Origin: Endozoicomonas sp. 4G
Lineage (GTDB): Bacteria > Pseudomonadota > Gammaproteobacteria > Pseudomonadales > Endozoicomonadaceae
Reading direction: 5' to 3'
Assembly (NCBI RefSeq): GCF_023822025.1
Contig: NZ_CP082909.1
Location: 3,524,001 to 3,588,000 of the forward strand
Length of the DNA stretch: 64,000 nucleotides
This document shows positions 53,924-64,000 of the stretch, piece by piece. Made by a program: the position numbers and the translations under genes. The notes under the pieces were generated by a model. That model was not told the DNA's origin, searched no databases, and saw only the letters and a list, made by a program, of their open reading frames with translations. Positions within the stretch are counted from its first letter, which is position 1; every line of letters begins with the position of its first letter.

Positions 53924-56900
53924 TTAAACCAGAGCCTTGTACAACCTGCTCTGCCTTAACTCACCTTGTTTCAGCATTAACTCCTGCTCACGCTCGGTGA
54001 TCTTTTTCTGTTCCCTGGCAAAGGCATCAAACTGCTGCATTAATGCCCGCTCGACTTCACTCACACACCCCTTGAACTCTTCTTTGACCGGCTGCTGGCA
54101 CAACATGACAGCACGATCCAGCTCAGCCTGCCGGTGACTGAGGGAAGCAGCCTGGGTCTGCAAGCTGGTCAACTGAGCTTTGTTGGATATATAACCGTCT
54201 TTAATCTTGAAACGACCTTCAGCCCTATCGCAATCCATAATGTTCTGATCGCTATTCCCAATCAAGATCCACTGCCCCCGCTTTCCCTTCTTCCGCCACC
54301 TGAACTTTTCAGGGTTAGCAGCGAGCTCTTTAGGTGGCCTGATACCCATCGCTTTCATTTTTGCGGGAGCAATGGAATTCTTCTGCAGAGACAGCCACAG
54401 AGTCTCATCAAGATCAACACATTGAGTGATCACGGCCATCATCTGCGTTTCTAATGCTTCAACCTCAGATGATGTCATTCGATAAACAATGACTTTCATA
54501 ACAGCATCCATCATATCGCTGTATGCTCTGCGTATGGTGGCTTCCGTTTGCATCGCTTCCCGCACTCCCCCTTCAGCACGGAGCTTTTGCCTGCTGTCCT
54601 GAAGGGAATTCATAATGTTTGCGAAACCCTGAGCGCCTAAAGCTTTGTCATTTAATTTCTTCACAGCATTGTGGAGCTCGGTAATTCTCATAAGAGCTTC
54701 TTCTAAAGCGGCATCGCTCTCGTTGATCAGTTTTTCATTGACCTCACTCACCATGTCTTTGCCATCAAGCCGGATGCCTTCGCTTTTTAACTGCCTGAAG
54801 TAACCGCTAAGGCGCTCACGCATGGGTTTGGCATCCGCTGTTGCAACCAGATCCTCCTGATAGGTGCCTGGCAAAACAAATCGCCTCTCAATCGATTTGA
54901 GAAAGCCTGTAACTTCTGACTTGAGATTACGGCTCACGACAGGCACCGCTTCCGCAGGAATACCCGCTGCTTTCAAGTCCAGACCATCCACCAGGCTGAT
55001 GCCTTCATCATTCAGCCAGTGGTGCTCTCTGGCAAAAACCTTATCCAGATGGCTATTGGTTCTGGCCTGCATCAACTCCTTCTCGCAATTCAGGGTATGA
55101 TGACTTTTCTCACGACTGGCAATATCCACAGCCACCAGTTCAAGCCATGCATTCTTACAGACCCACTGACGGACTTTCAGTTCAATCAGCTCCTGCAATG
55201 CGGCTTGAGAGAGACCCAGCTCTGCCCACTCTGTTTTAGCCATCTCAGCCAGTTGGGCCCTTATGTGTGGCAGGCTCTGTAAATATCCCTTTTCGCCTTC
55301 CTCTGTTTTCTGAACAGGAAAGGTAACCGTTTGCTCAACCACTCTTTTCAAAGCGGGAGAGGCATTGTCAATGCCCTCAGGAAACAGGTTTTCTGAAGTC
55401 TGCATGGACTCATCCAACGCTGCCAGAGCCTGAGTAAATGACTCTTTCTGCTGGTCGGCACCTGTGATGTTCTCAACCGCATCCAGATCAACGGCCATGA
55501 ACACTCTCTGAGCCTTATGCAAGTCCTTACTGTCGCGGGTAAGACGACCAAGCTGCTGAACCAGATAGTTCTCATTGGCTTCACCACCGGCCTGACCCAC
55601 CAGGCCATGAAAAATACCGACACTGGCACTCCCCTGGGGCATATCAGTGCCCACGGACTGCGCTTTACTCAAGTAACCATCGGTACTCTGACCACCTGTA
55701 CGCCTGAGCTGGGTCATGGTTTCCGGAGAAGCTGAAGCGCCCTGCCCATAGACCGGATCGTCCTGATACTGCATCTGCAGATTCTTGTCATGGTCATAGT
55801 AAATAACGGACTTCTGAACGCCCCCCATGGCCAGTCGTTGCTGGTTCAAAGTCCGACTCATTTGCTGGGCTTTTGTCGTACAGGCTGCTCCCGACTCAGC
55901 GCCATCAAAGAAAATAATCTGGGGCTCCGGACCTACCCTGTGCAGAACATCGGTCAACAGCTTGTTCCTGCCCTCAGGATCGGAGGACCTGAAAAACACC
56001 GGCTCCGCCAGAGAAATAAAATGCCAGAAACGCTGGTTAGTGGTTACCGGATCTGTTCTTGCCTTGTGCCGCACTTCTTCAGCACTGCCTGAAGCGCTGG
56101 CCAAAGCGGCACAGTACAGGGTACCCAGTGTCGCTGAAAGTAAATGCCGGGCTTTGCACCCAAACAGAAATTCTGAATGTTTCAGATTGATGCTTCGGGG
56201 CTCTACTTCGATGGCATAGCCAAGCCCGTTGATCACTGTTTGCACGGTCTGAGCCACTGATATCGACTCAGCCTCAGAATGAGACACCATTTCACTGTCA
56301 AACTCGTCGGCAAACACCATGGAGTTTTTCAGCAAGTCGAGACAGGCATCCAATTTTGCCAGTATCGCCTGCTTGTCCTGAATAAAACCTTCAGCGTCCA
56401 GCAAAGCCTGTTTGAGATGCATCAGAATCTGGACATCCGTGATGGCGGCTCCCACGGGAACTCGCCCCCGGGCCAACAGAGATTCTCTGTCATTCAGCGG
56501 TGTATCGGCAGGTAAACCCAGCAGGGTATTCTCAACCTCTACCAGTCTGGCGACGGATAACTCACAGGGGGACGCAAAGCGGGTCTCAAGATTCAATCGA
56601 CGATAGTCCTGCCCCTTGCGGGCGTAATACTCACGCAGGCCTTTATCCAGTTCGGCCTGGTTGGTCTTTGGTGCCATGACAATAACCGAGCGGTGCGTAT
56701 CCGCACCTAACTGGGCAGTAGCGTGATCCGTCAGCGCCAGCAGCAGTGTACTTTTACCGTAGCCGGTGCCCTTATGAGACATCATGGCGACTTCATGGCC
56801 ATTGGCCCATTGGCTGACGCCGTCCAGTGTCACAGCCAGTTCCTCAGCCTGATCGGGTGACAGAACAATGTGATGCCTTCTTTCAAAGGACAAAAGGGCC

Positions 56901-59900
56901 AGGTTTTTAGTATCCAGCAAGATGTTGTCGTAACTGCTGATTCGGTGATTCAGATTGTTCTGCCTGGAGGCCAGCAGCGCCATATTCAGGTTCCATTCCT
57001 GACAACGCCGGATGTATTCATGGGGTTCACTCACCTGCTCAAAGGCAGCAAAGTCCAGATCCACCAGCTCGTGCTGAAGAGCCTCAAGACGCTGACCGAT
57101 GATACTGCTCTGCTCAAGGTCAATATCCACCAGCATCAACTGCGACATGCGCTTGATAAAGCCATCAACATCATTACCACCGGGTGCCAGCCCCCTCTCA
57201 AAGTTACGAATGGCATGATCGAGCAGCTCACCGTCTGAAAAGCCCTGCAAATCATTTTCAGAAGCATTGCGAATGTAGCTGACCAGACCTTTTTCCAGGG
57301 CTTTTTTCAACTGCAATGTACGAACGCAGTGCTTTCTGTTGTTGACGATGACCTTTTCAAAATGGCTCAGCACCGATTGCCTGTTGGTTTTTAGCGTTTT
57401 CGGGTCAGGCATCCCACGGGGCCCATAGGTTTGCAACTCGCAACCGGAGTAAACCGACAGGTTTTTAAATACCTGCTCCTGAAACGCTTTTTGCTCGCCT
57501 TCAAGGGTTTTAATGACGCTGTCAGTAGTGCTTTCAGCACTATGAGCACTATCCTCCAACAGCTCCCTCTTGGCTTTCAGAAACGCTTCACTGACATGAC
57601 CAAAACTGGCATTGACGGTAAAGGGCGAAAACTGTTCTGGATGGAAGGTTTCCTGATGAGCGCCGCTTTCTGGCTTCCTTGATTTTTCCTGAGCCACTTT
57701 TCTCACCACCGGAAGCTCAACAGGCAGACTTCTGACACGTCCTTCACAGGGTGTGCAGGTAAAAGGCGGCTTCAGTAATTGATGTTCTACTTCCTGAACA
57801 ACTATCTTGTAACATTCATTGATTTGCTCGAGGGAGGCATTAGGCAGCCAGCTATTTTTCAGCGATTCAAGCTCAAGGACTTCAGGTGGATACTCTTTGC
57901 GTGCTCTTGATGGTGAAGTACCGCCCGGCTTCAGCAAGCAGGCCTTGCTCAGTAAGTTCGCTTTAATCAGCTCGGCTTCGGGATTTTCTCCCCGGATAGG
58001 AACCGGGATCAGTTGCTGATTGGAACCCAGCTCGTACATAAAGCACTGCTGATCTGAAGGTGTTTTCTGAGCCACCAGCAGGACGGTTTGTCCCGAAGCA
58101 CTTTTCAGGGGAATCCAGTCCCGCTTCTTTTCTCTTCCTTCAGTGCTGACCTGGAAAGGGATTTTGTAATTAGGATGCCCATGAAGAAAAGCAGGATCCA
58201 AAGACCAGGTTCGTCCATCCAGCTGCAGCTGCCAGTGCTTACCCTCTTTGGAATGAAACACCAGTGAAGGCCGACATTGAGCCCCCTCGGACAATTCAAT
58301 ATATTGGTCGCCGGTAACAAGGCTGGTTTTATGAACAGCGGGCTTATTAAAACCATTCATGAAACTGTTGATAAGACAGTCAGGATTCTGGGTGAGGGCA
58401 CTGAGCCTGAAGCCAGCCTGAGTTTGAACATGATCTGACGCTTCTACCAGAGGTATTGATGAATCTGGCTGAAAACAGGCAATTTCAGCTTGATGAGGAT
58501 GGGCAACCGCCTGGGTAAAGTCATCATCATGGGTAAGACCTCTAAACTTCTGCTTCGTATTGAGTCTCGTTTCCTGAGCCAGCAACTCGGTACACTGTCT
58601 TTCCAGCTTGCGCCTGCGCGTCTCCTTCTCTTTTCGGGTGTCGTAATTCTCTTTGTGCTGCCTGACGGCCATGGTCAGAATCAGTGATCCGGGCCTTTTC
58701 AGCTCCTTTTGAATGGTTTTGAGCACCTTTATCATGGTCGGTGTCGCGGGTAATCCAAATTCATCCCTGATCTGACTGAGCCCTACCAGCGAGGCGTCGG
58801 CATAGTTGAAATCAACCCATTGCCTTGCCCCCGCTGCCAGCTTTACGGATTCGGGCTGTTTGACAATCCCCTCATGCTGCTCCTGTAAACTGGACAACAG
58901 AGTCAACAGTCGGTCACAGATCTGAGGATCCCTGACCATGCGCTCTTCCAGAGCATGGCCCGCCAGTGCCTTATGACCGCCACCCAACTGTTGATCCAAA
59001 CGAGCTTCAAACTCCGCCTTGTGATGTTCAACCAGCTTCGATAAAAATACCCGGCCATGTTCGGGTACACTTTGTCTCAATCTGGGTGGCAGATGTTCTG
59101 AGGCCAATCGTGCAAGCGAGTATTGATAGTCTTTTAAAAGCCTGTGTCCCTCGTCCGACTCCTGAACCCTTGCAATTTTTTGCTGCCAGGATTCATTCAG
59201 ACGCTCTGAAGCCGACTTGGCGATGGCACACAGGGCATAGATATAGAACTCACTGTCCAGATCCCCCGGATTCTTCGCCAACACGGTACTCATACTGGTC
59301 AAGCCTGAATCGACGATGGCCTCAGGGTCTTCCGGGCCAGCCTGAGCATCGGGCTTTAAGGCTTCAAGTGAGGCTTCAAATTGGTTCACCTGAGCCTGAA
59401 AGTCATCCTGCGTCTTAGCCAGTAGTTGTATATTGCCCCGGGCCAGGGCTTTAGTCCGGTCAATCTGACGGGTAAAGTCATCCGAAAAATCACGATCCAA
59501 GGTCGCACCCTGGGCTTTTTGATAGGCCTGACCGATAGACTCCAGATCCACCAGGAATTGCTCATGGAGTGACAGCACTTCGTTTCGAACAATACTCTTG
59601 CCCGGCAGATGATCCGGGCTGGTGAAATGATACGCTTCCTGTTCTTTTTCGAGCAGCTCCTGACTGGCAACCAGCTCAGACCAGGCTGAACGCATTTTTT
59701 GAATCAGACCCGGAATAATAAAGGATCCGGGCCCCAGAGAAGCAAACTCCTCGCTTTTGATCTCTGAAACCACTGACCCCAAATCAGTCCACCTGGGCAA
59801 AGGAGCAACAGATTCAGAAAACGGATCAGAAAAATCCGTTGACCCCACCGACTCATCCTCGGAAAACCCATCCGTGGCAACAGAATCTGAATCAAAACCA

Positions 59901-62900
59901 GAGTCACTCTGATGATTGCTATCCATTTTACTTTTCAAATGCTGGAGTGTTTCCAACTGTTCTTTAAGACCAAGGACGACCTCTTCGTGTGAGCGGGTAA
60001 GGCGCTGCCTTTCTTCTTCCCAACCCGAAGCTTCTTCTTTATGTCTGCTTTCCTGAAGAACCCAATCTTTTTCAAGCTGGCTGTTTCGACTTTGAGCCTC
60101 TTGCAATTCTCTTTCCTGTCGAACACTCAGATCATCCATTTTGCTCTGTAAACTATCAGCCTCTTGTTGGCTATTCCTCAACAAGGCTTCCAGCTCGGTG
60201 ACCCTTTTATCCAGTAATTTTCTTTGTTTTTCTGCTGTCTCAGAAAGCGATTGAAAGTGATCCCTGTTGTCTTCAGCCAAACGAATCTGTCTTTTAAGAT
60301 CAGTCAACTCTACTGACTTCTTACTTTGCTCATCGTCAAGCTGCTTTTCCAGAGACTTCAGCCTGATATCTGCCTTTTCAAGACTGCTCCGCAAAAGAGA
60401 CAGCTCCTCATTCTGCTTTAGAGAAGCGGTATGAGCCTGTTCCCTCTCTTGCGTCAACCGTTTTACTTCCAGCTCCAACCTTCCATATTGTGTACCCAGT
60501 TCTGTCGCCTCACCCTCCAGGCTTGACGCTCTGGCCTGGCTTTCCTCGAGACTGTTTTTCAAGGCAACCAACTGGTTATTGATCAATTCAATGCTTTGTT
60601 CTTTTTGTTCGAGAGTGGCGTCTTTACGGGATAGCTCGAGTTTTGTCTTCCTGACCTCTTCATTAGAGTCAATAAGTTGTTGATCCAGTCGTTGTTTTGT
60701 TTCAACCAGCTGGTCATGCTGGCTTTTCAAATCAGCAAAGAGTTTATCCCTGGCCTGCTCAATGCTGACTTTTTCTTTATCCCAATCCGCCGAAGTCACT
60801 TCTGCCTTTTGCTCCAGTGCCTCGACCTGTAGCTTGAACTCATCTCTTTCTCGAGTAAGCCTCTCCATCTCAAGGGTATGCTGACTTTTCAGACTTTCAG
60901 CACTGAGCTGAAGCTCTTGAAGTTGCTTCTTTAACTCACCGCTGTCGTGAGTAAGAGCCTCTGATTCTGATTTAAAGTGGTCTCTTTTCTTTTCCGTCTC
61001 TTTAAGACGACTTTCCAGACTAGCAACCCTGGATCTTGAATCCCGGAGCTGGCTTTCCCACTGGGTTTTCTCAAATCCAGCAGCATCACTATCGCTTTGT
61101 AAACGACGCTCAGCGTCCAGAAGCTTTTGTTTTGCTTCATCTCGCTGTTGTTCAATGAACTGAACACTTGCTTCCAACTCAATGACTTTACTGTCACTCA
61201 GTTCTTTCTCGGGTATCAGCTGTTGAACTCTATGGGTCAGCTTTTCAATAGTACGAACTTGATCGTCTACATTCTGTCTAAGCCCGGCTACTGTCTGTTG
61301 CTTTTCCTGAGTTCTTTGATTGGCTTTTTCGATCTCGTGCCTGAACTCATGCTCAGCCTCTTCAAGCTCTCGAATCCTGTCATCCTTGGCTGAGATCGAA
61401 GATGACAGCGAGTTTTCCCTGATTTTAGCTTCTGCAAGTTCATCTTCTTTTCCGGTCAGCAGGTCTTTTAGTCGATTCACTTCCTGCTGGCTTAACTGAA
61501 GCTCTCTATGATAACGCTCTGAGGTCTTCTGTAATTTAGGGATAGACTCGTCTGCTACTGCAAGGCGCTCTTTCGCCTCTCTTTCCTTGCTTTTTGCTTC
61601 TTCAAATTTGCTTTGCAACTTCTCTGCGTTTTTTTCAGCGACTTGTAGCTGTCTTATATGCTCTGTGACGTCTTCTTTCGACGATCGGGTAGCCCTTTGA
61701 GCCGAGTCAAGTTCTTCGCGAAGTGCTACCAGCGATGATTCGAGTTGATCTTTTTCCTCCTCAAGCCCATCGCTTTTCGTCGTCAGCTCCTGAACCTTTC
61801 TCCTCTCAATCACTAACGCCTGATCTCTTTCTGACAGATCCTCCTCTTTTGAGCGAAGACCTTTCTCAAGGCTGACTATTTTTTCCCTGAGTTCACGCTC
61901 AGTGCTCTCCAGTCTTGACTGCAACTCACTCAGCTCTCTTTCTTTGTCTGTAAGCTGAGCCTGAGCCTGCTGCTCGGAGGTGTTGGCGCTTGCCACTGCT
62001 GTTGCTAAATCAGCTTTTTCTTTTTGATGCTTTTGCACAGCAACGCTTAATTGCTCTGTGATCTGAGCTATCTCAGCCTGGTAAGATTGACTCTCCTGCA
62101 AACCGTTGCTCTGAGCGAGCTGGAGGCTCTGTAATTGCTCTTTCAGAGCAGTGATCTCAGCTCTGGCTGCAACCAACTGTACATTCAGTTCTTGCAGGCT
62201 TTTGAAGTCCTCTTCATATTTCAGTTGCAGCGCTTCCAGTTCAGACCGTTTAGTCAGCAGTAACGCTTCAAGCTGTGCTTTCTCTTCCAATGCTTCATTC
62301 TTTAAAAACGCCTCACCGCGTATTTTATCCTTGTGCTCAATAAGGGTTTGTTGCAAAGCACTGATTTCGTCGTCGTATTTCTTTCGTTCCAGATGAATCT
62401 CTTTTAATGACCGGGCTTTTACCTCAAACTCAGACTGCTGTTTGTCGAGTTCTTCGACCTTTTCCTGGAGCTCTCTTTTGGTATCTTTGAGAGACTGAAT
62501 ATCAAGGTTTAGTGCGCCATTTTGACTGGACAGATCAGCCACACGCTCTTCAGCACTCTGAAAGTTCTGCTGAAGTTCTGCCAACCTGACCCTTTCCTGC
62601 TCCAACTCATTTTCAAGTGTCTTGTAGCTATCCAGATACTCCTGCTGCAAATGCTCTACTAACTGATCCTTTTGTTCCAGATCTGAATCAGCCTGTTGGC
62701 TCAATTGCTGATAGTCCGAGTGTGCAGCCTGAAGTTGAGTTTGCAGGCTGTCTATTTGTTGACCAGAAGTATCCATCTGAGTTTGAAGCTGTGAAATCGT
62801 AACGTCATTTTCAGCCAGCATTCGGGTTTGCTCGTCCATCTGAGCCTGAAGCTGACGGTTCACTGCTTCCAGCTCATCCAGCCGGTGGTCAGAATCAAGC

Positions 62901-64000
62901 GGTTCCTCATTCGATATGTCACTGGGTTCAACAGCAGAGTCCTGGATGTTAACGATCCGATGCTGCTCCTGACGTAACTGATGATCCCTCGCTTTGAGTT
63001 CGTCTTTTAGTTCAGCGTGTTCTTTCTCAAGCTCACTGAGTCTTTCAGAAAAGTGCTCAGGTACTGCCTGCTCTTTCTGCTTGAGTGCGTCTACCTGCTC
63101 CATGAGTTCAAGCAACTGCTCACGGGTCTGCTGTAGCTCGGAGCCTAAGGCTTCTTTCTCTTGTCTGAGATGGCTTAGTTCCTGCTGAGCCCTGGATAAC
63201 TCGAAACTCTGGGGTGAAAGAACGGGTCCATCTGGCGCTCTGGGCGTTGCCAGTGTCGGCACCAGCGGCGGCATGCTCAGCTTGCTCCTTAAAAAGAGGT
63301 CTTCAAGGTCCTGAAACGGATCATTGTCTGGAGGGGTAGAAATCTCTTCAGAATGGGTAAACCCGGAATAATGCTGACAATAGAACTCAGCCAGAGCCAA
63401 CACTTCCCGATGCATTTTTTCCAGCTTATGTCTTTCCAGCAACCCTTTTTGCCAGGCTTCCTTCGACTGACCACTGGCGGTGATGGCATCGGCAATACCC
63501 GCCTCTTTGACCTCAATCTGGTGAATCATGGATCGAGCCATGGCCAGAGTCATCAAGTGCCCGTTGTTGCCATTGAGGTTACTTTCCAGCTGTTGAATCT
63601 TGTCAGGCATTTTAAAACGCCAGCCCAACTCACTGTGTAGCCTGCCCACGCGCTCAGCCATCTGGTGCTTGGTTTTCCTGCTGGCAGTGGCGACGGTCTC
63701 GGGCGTAATGCTTTCTCTGAGTCTGAAAAGGGTGTGTTCAGGAATCGGGCTGACTGGATGGGCAAACGCTCTGCAGACTAAGCTGTAGGGTTTTGGAATG
63801 ATGGGTACGCCAACTTCGATATGGGAAATATCCCTGTCGCTGATGGCCGTTGTGATCGGACGATCACCTTGTAAAAGCCTGTTTGGCAACTGAATCGAAC
63901 CCACGCCATTGCTCGTCTGCTCCTCAGCAGTCTGAGAGCCGGGCACTGATGTACTGTTCAGGAAATGGTCATGGGAAATGCCAATGCCACTGTTTCTGCG
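53924..64000 (-). CDS. Giant coiled-coil protein with SF2 helicase-like ATPase core (N-terminus probably outside window)
   Basis: The open frame runs to the right edge without a stop, and the only start within reach (GTG at 63946) lacks a ribosome site, so the true start may lie beyond the window. Numbered from that GTG: a helical N-terminal 240 residues, a very long coiled coil (about 250-1340), an acidic Ser/Asp linker (about 1340-1370), a helical middle, then an SF2-type motor. The motor shows KGTGYGKSTLL (Walker A, about 2392), VIVMAPKTNQ (Ia), VFADEFDSE (II, about 2547), LLSATLGT (III), VGTDMPQG (V) and QQLGRLTRD (VI, about 2799). A basic helical C-terminus follows. No signal peptide is visible. 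The function is unknown; secretion into a host is a guess. Confidence 0.75.
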   Translation of the reverse strand, partial: RRNSGIGISHDHFLNSTSVPGSQTAEEQTSNGVGSIQLPNRLLQGDRPITTAISDRDISHIEVGVPIIPKPYSLVCRAFAHPVSPIPEHTLFRLRESITPETVATASRKTKHQMAERVGRLHSELGWRFKMPDKIQQLESNLNGNNGHLMTLAMARSMIHQIEVKEAGIADAITASGQSKEAWQKGLLERHKLEKMHREVLALAEFYCQHYSGFTHSEEISTPPDNDPFQDLEDLFLRSKLSMPPLVPTLATPRAPDGPVLSPQSFELSRAQQELSHLRQEKEALGSELQQTREQLLELMEQVDALKQKEQAVPEHFSERLSELEKEHAELKDELKARDHQLRQEQHRIVNIQDSAVEPSDISNEEPLDSDHRLDELEAVNRQLQAQMDEQTRMLAENDVTISQLQTQMDTSGQQIDSLQTQLQAAHSDYQQLSQQADSDLEQKDQLVEHLQQEYLDSYKTLENELEQERVRLAELQQNFQSAEERVADLSSQNGALNLDIQSLKDTKRELQEKVEELDKQQSEFEVKARSLKEIHLERKKYDDEISALQQTLIEHKDKIRGEAFLKNEALEEKAQLEALLLTKRSELEALQLKYEEDFKSLQELNVQLVAARAEITALKEQLQSLQLAQSNGLQESQSYQAEIAQITEQLSVAVQKHQKEKADLATAVASANTSEQQAQAQLTDKERELSELQSRLESTERELREKIVSLEKGLRSKEEDLSERDQALVIERRKVQELTTKSDGLEEEKDQLESSLVALREELDSAQRATRSSKEDVTEHIRQLQVAEKNAEKLQSKFEEAKSKEREAKERLAVADESIPKLQKTSERYHRELQLSQQEVNRLKDLLTGKEDELAEAKIRENSLSSSISAKDDRIRELEEAEHEFRHEIEKANQRTQEKQQTVAGLRQNVDDQVRTIEKLTHRVQQLIPEKELSDSKVIELEASVQFIEQQRDEAKQKLLDAERRLQSDSDAAGFEKTQWESQLRDSRSRVASLESRLKETEKKRDHFKSESEALTHDSGELKKQLQELQLSAESLKSQHTLEMERLTRERDEFKLQVEALEQKAEVTSADWDKEKVSIEQARDKLFADLKSQHDQLVETKQRLDQQLIDSNEEVRKTKLELSRKDATLEQKEQSIELINNQLVALKNSLEESQARASSLEGEATELGTQYGRLELEVKRLTQEREQAHTASLKQNEELSLLRSSLEKADIRLKSLEKQLDDEQSKKSVELTDLKRQIRLAEDNRDHFQSLSETAEKQRKLLDKRVTELEALLRNSQQEADSLQSKMDDLSVRQERELQEAQSRNSQLEKDWVLQESRHKEEASGWEEERQRLTRSHEEVVLGLKEQLETLQHLKSKMDSNHQSDSGFDSDSVATDGFSEDESVGSTDFSDPFSESVAPLPRWTDLGSVVSEIKSEEFASLGPGSFIIPGLIQKMRSAWSELVASQELLEKEQEAYHFTSPDHLPGKSIVRNEVLSLHEQFLVDLESIGQAYQKAQGATLDRDFSDDFTRQIDRTKALARGNIQLLAKTQDDFQAQVNQFEASLEALKPDAQAGPEDPEAIVDSGLTSMSTVLAKNPGDLDSEFYIYALCAIAKSASERLNESWQQKIARVQESDEGHRLLKDYQYSLARLASEHLPPRLRQSVPEHGRVFLSKLVEHHKAEFEARLDQQLGGGHKALAGHALEERMVRDPQICDRLLTLLSSLQEQHEGIVKQPESVKLAAGARQWVDFNYADASLVGLSQIRDEFGLPATPTMIKVLKTIQKELKRPGSLILTMAVRQHKENYDTRKEKETRRRKLERQCTELLAQETRLNTKQKFRGLTHDDDFTQAVAHPHQAEIACFQPDSSIPLVEASDHVQTQAGFRLSALTQNPDCLINSFMNGFNKPAVHKTSLVTGDQYIELSEGAQCRPSLVFHSKEGKHWQLQLDGRTWSLDPAFLHGHPNYKIPFQVSTEGREKKRDWIPLKSASGQTVLLVAQKTPSDQQCFMYELGSNQQLIPVPIRGENPEAELIKANLLSKACLLKPGGTSPSRARKEYPPEVLELESLKNSWLPNASLEQINECYKIVVQEVEHQLLKPPFTCTPCEGRVRSLPVELPVVRKVAQEKSRKPESGAHQETFHPEQFSPFTVNASFGHVSEAFLKAKRELLEDSAHSAESTTDSVIKTLEGEQKAFQEQVFKNLSVYSGCELQTYGPRGMPDPKTLKTNRQSVLSHFEKVIVNNRKHCVRTLQLKKALEKGLVSYIRNASENDLQGFSDGELLDHAIRNFERGLAPGGNDVDGFIKRMSQLMLVDIDLEQSSIIGQRLEALQHELVDLDFAAFEQVSEPHEYIRRCQEWNLNMALLASRQNNLNHRISSYDNILLDTKNLALLSFERRHHIVLSPDQAEELAVTLDGVSQWANGHEVAMMSHKGTGYGKSTLLLALTDHATAQLGADTHRSVIVMAPKTNQAELDKGLREYYARKGQDYRRLNLETRFASPCELSVARLVEVENTLLGLPADTPLNDRESLLARGRVPVGAAITDVQILMHLKQALLDAEGFIQDKQAILAKLDACLDLLKNSMVFADEFDSEMVSHSEAESISVAQTVQTVINGLGYAIEVEPRSINLKHSEFLFGCKARHLLSATLGTLYCAALASASGSAEEVRHKARTDPVTTNQRFWHFISLAEPVFFRSSDPEGRNKLLTDVLHRVGPEPQIIFFDGAESGAACTTKAQQMSRTLNQQRLAMGGVQKSVIYYDHDKNLQMQYQDDPVYGQGASASPETMTQLRRTGGQSTDGYLSKAQSVGTDMPQGSASVGIFHGLVGQAGGEANENYLVQQLGRLTRDSKDLHKAQRVFMAVDLDAVENITGADQQKESFTQALAALDESMQTSENLFPEGIDNASPALKRVVEQTVTFPVQKTEEGEKGYLQSLPHIRAQLAEMAKTEWAELGLSQAALQELIELKVRQWVCKNAWLELVAVDIASREKSHHTLNCEKELMQARTNSHLDKVFAREHHWLNDEGISLVDGLDLKAAGIPAEAVPVVSRNLKSEVTGFLKSIERRFVLPGTYQEDLVATADAKPMRERLSGYFRQLKSEGIRLDGKDMVSEVNEKLINESDAALEEALMRITELHNAVKKLNDKALGAQGFANIMNSLQDSRQKLRAEGGVREAMQTEATIRRAYSDMMDAVMKVIVYRMTSSEVEALETQMMAVITQCVDLDETLWLSLQKNSIAPAKMKAMGIRPPKELAANPEKFRWRKKGKRGQWILIGNSDQNIMDCDRAEGRFKIKDGYISNKAQLTSLQTQAASLSHRQAELDRAVMLCQQPVKEEFKGCVSEVERALMQQFDAFAREQKKITEREQELMLKQGELRQSRLYKALV

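Overview
The window is about 64 kb of a gammaproteobacterial chromosome. The left 24 kb keeps the gene neighbourhood known from Pseudomonas-type genomes: minor pilins, ispH-fkpB-lspA-ileS-ribF-murJ, rpsT, proB-obgE-rpmA-rplU and ispB. The rest mixes housekeeping genes with long, eukaryote-facing proteins: two SopB/IpgD-type phosphatases, a kinase with an OTU-like domain, and a coiled-coil/SF2-ATPase giant. That mix, moderate GC and many short tandem repeats suggest a host-associated marine lineage such as Endozoicomonas. This is an inference from gene content, not a database match.

1-8345 (minus strand) is a type IV pilus tip/minor-pilin operon: FimU/FimT, PilV, PilW, PilX, PilY1, then a second FimT-like gene and the start of a second PilV-like gene cut by the window edge. 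8490-17381 (minus) holds a hexose-6-phosphate mutarotase, ispH, fkpB, lspA, ileS, ribF and murJ. rpsT is divergent from murJ. An unrecognised secreted/membrane protein follows, then proB, obgE, a 166-bp perfect-ended palindromic element, rpmA and rplU, with ispB divergent.

24-34 kb is accessory: a SopB/IpgD-like phosphatase, a brnA antitoxin with only the tail of brnT left, prfC, a periplasmic copper chaperone with a His/Met tail plus a membrane-anchored partner, tatD, a P-loop kinase with an OTU-like region, a peptide deformylase with an altered motif, three identical tRNA-Pro(UGG) genes in a 130-bp repeat, and a Tsx/OmpK-like porin.

34.9-38.6 kb holds a class II DAHP synthase whose upstream region is occupied by an intact IscB nuclease gene with its omega-RNA and IS200/IS605-type end hairpins, but no transposase. 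Beyond it an ACT-domain gene sits behind a leader ORF and attenuator-like terminator. 38.6-45 kb holds an M14-like metallohydrolase, a mercaptopyruvate sulfurtransferase, a small anchored acidic protein, and a tightly overlapping four-gene operon (GT2, GtrA, YdjC/NaxD deacetylase, GT39). That operon resembles the Francisella and Bordetella systems that add an amino sugar to lipid A.

45-64 kb carries a glycine-zipper lipoprotein, the second SopB/IpgD-like phosphatase, aspA, a FixJ-type response regulator, a pseudo-receiver lacking the phosphoacceptor, sbcB, a PilZ protein, and a >3,340-residue protein that runs to (and probably past) the right edge. Its N-terminal half is coiled coil and its C-terminal half has a recognisable SF2 helicase-like motif series. 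No rRNA genes or CRISPR arrays were seen.
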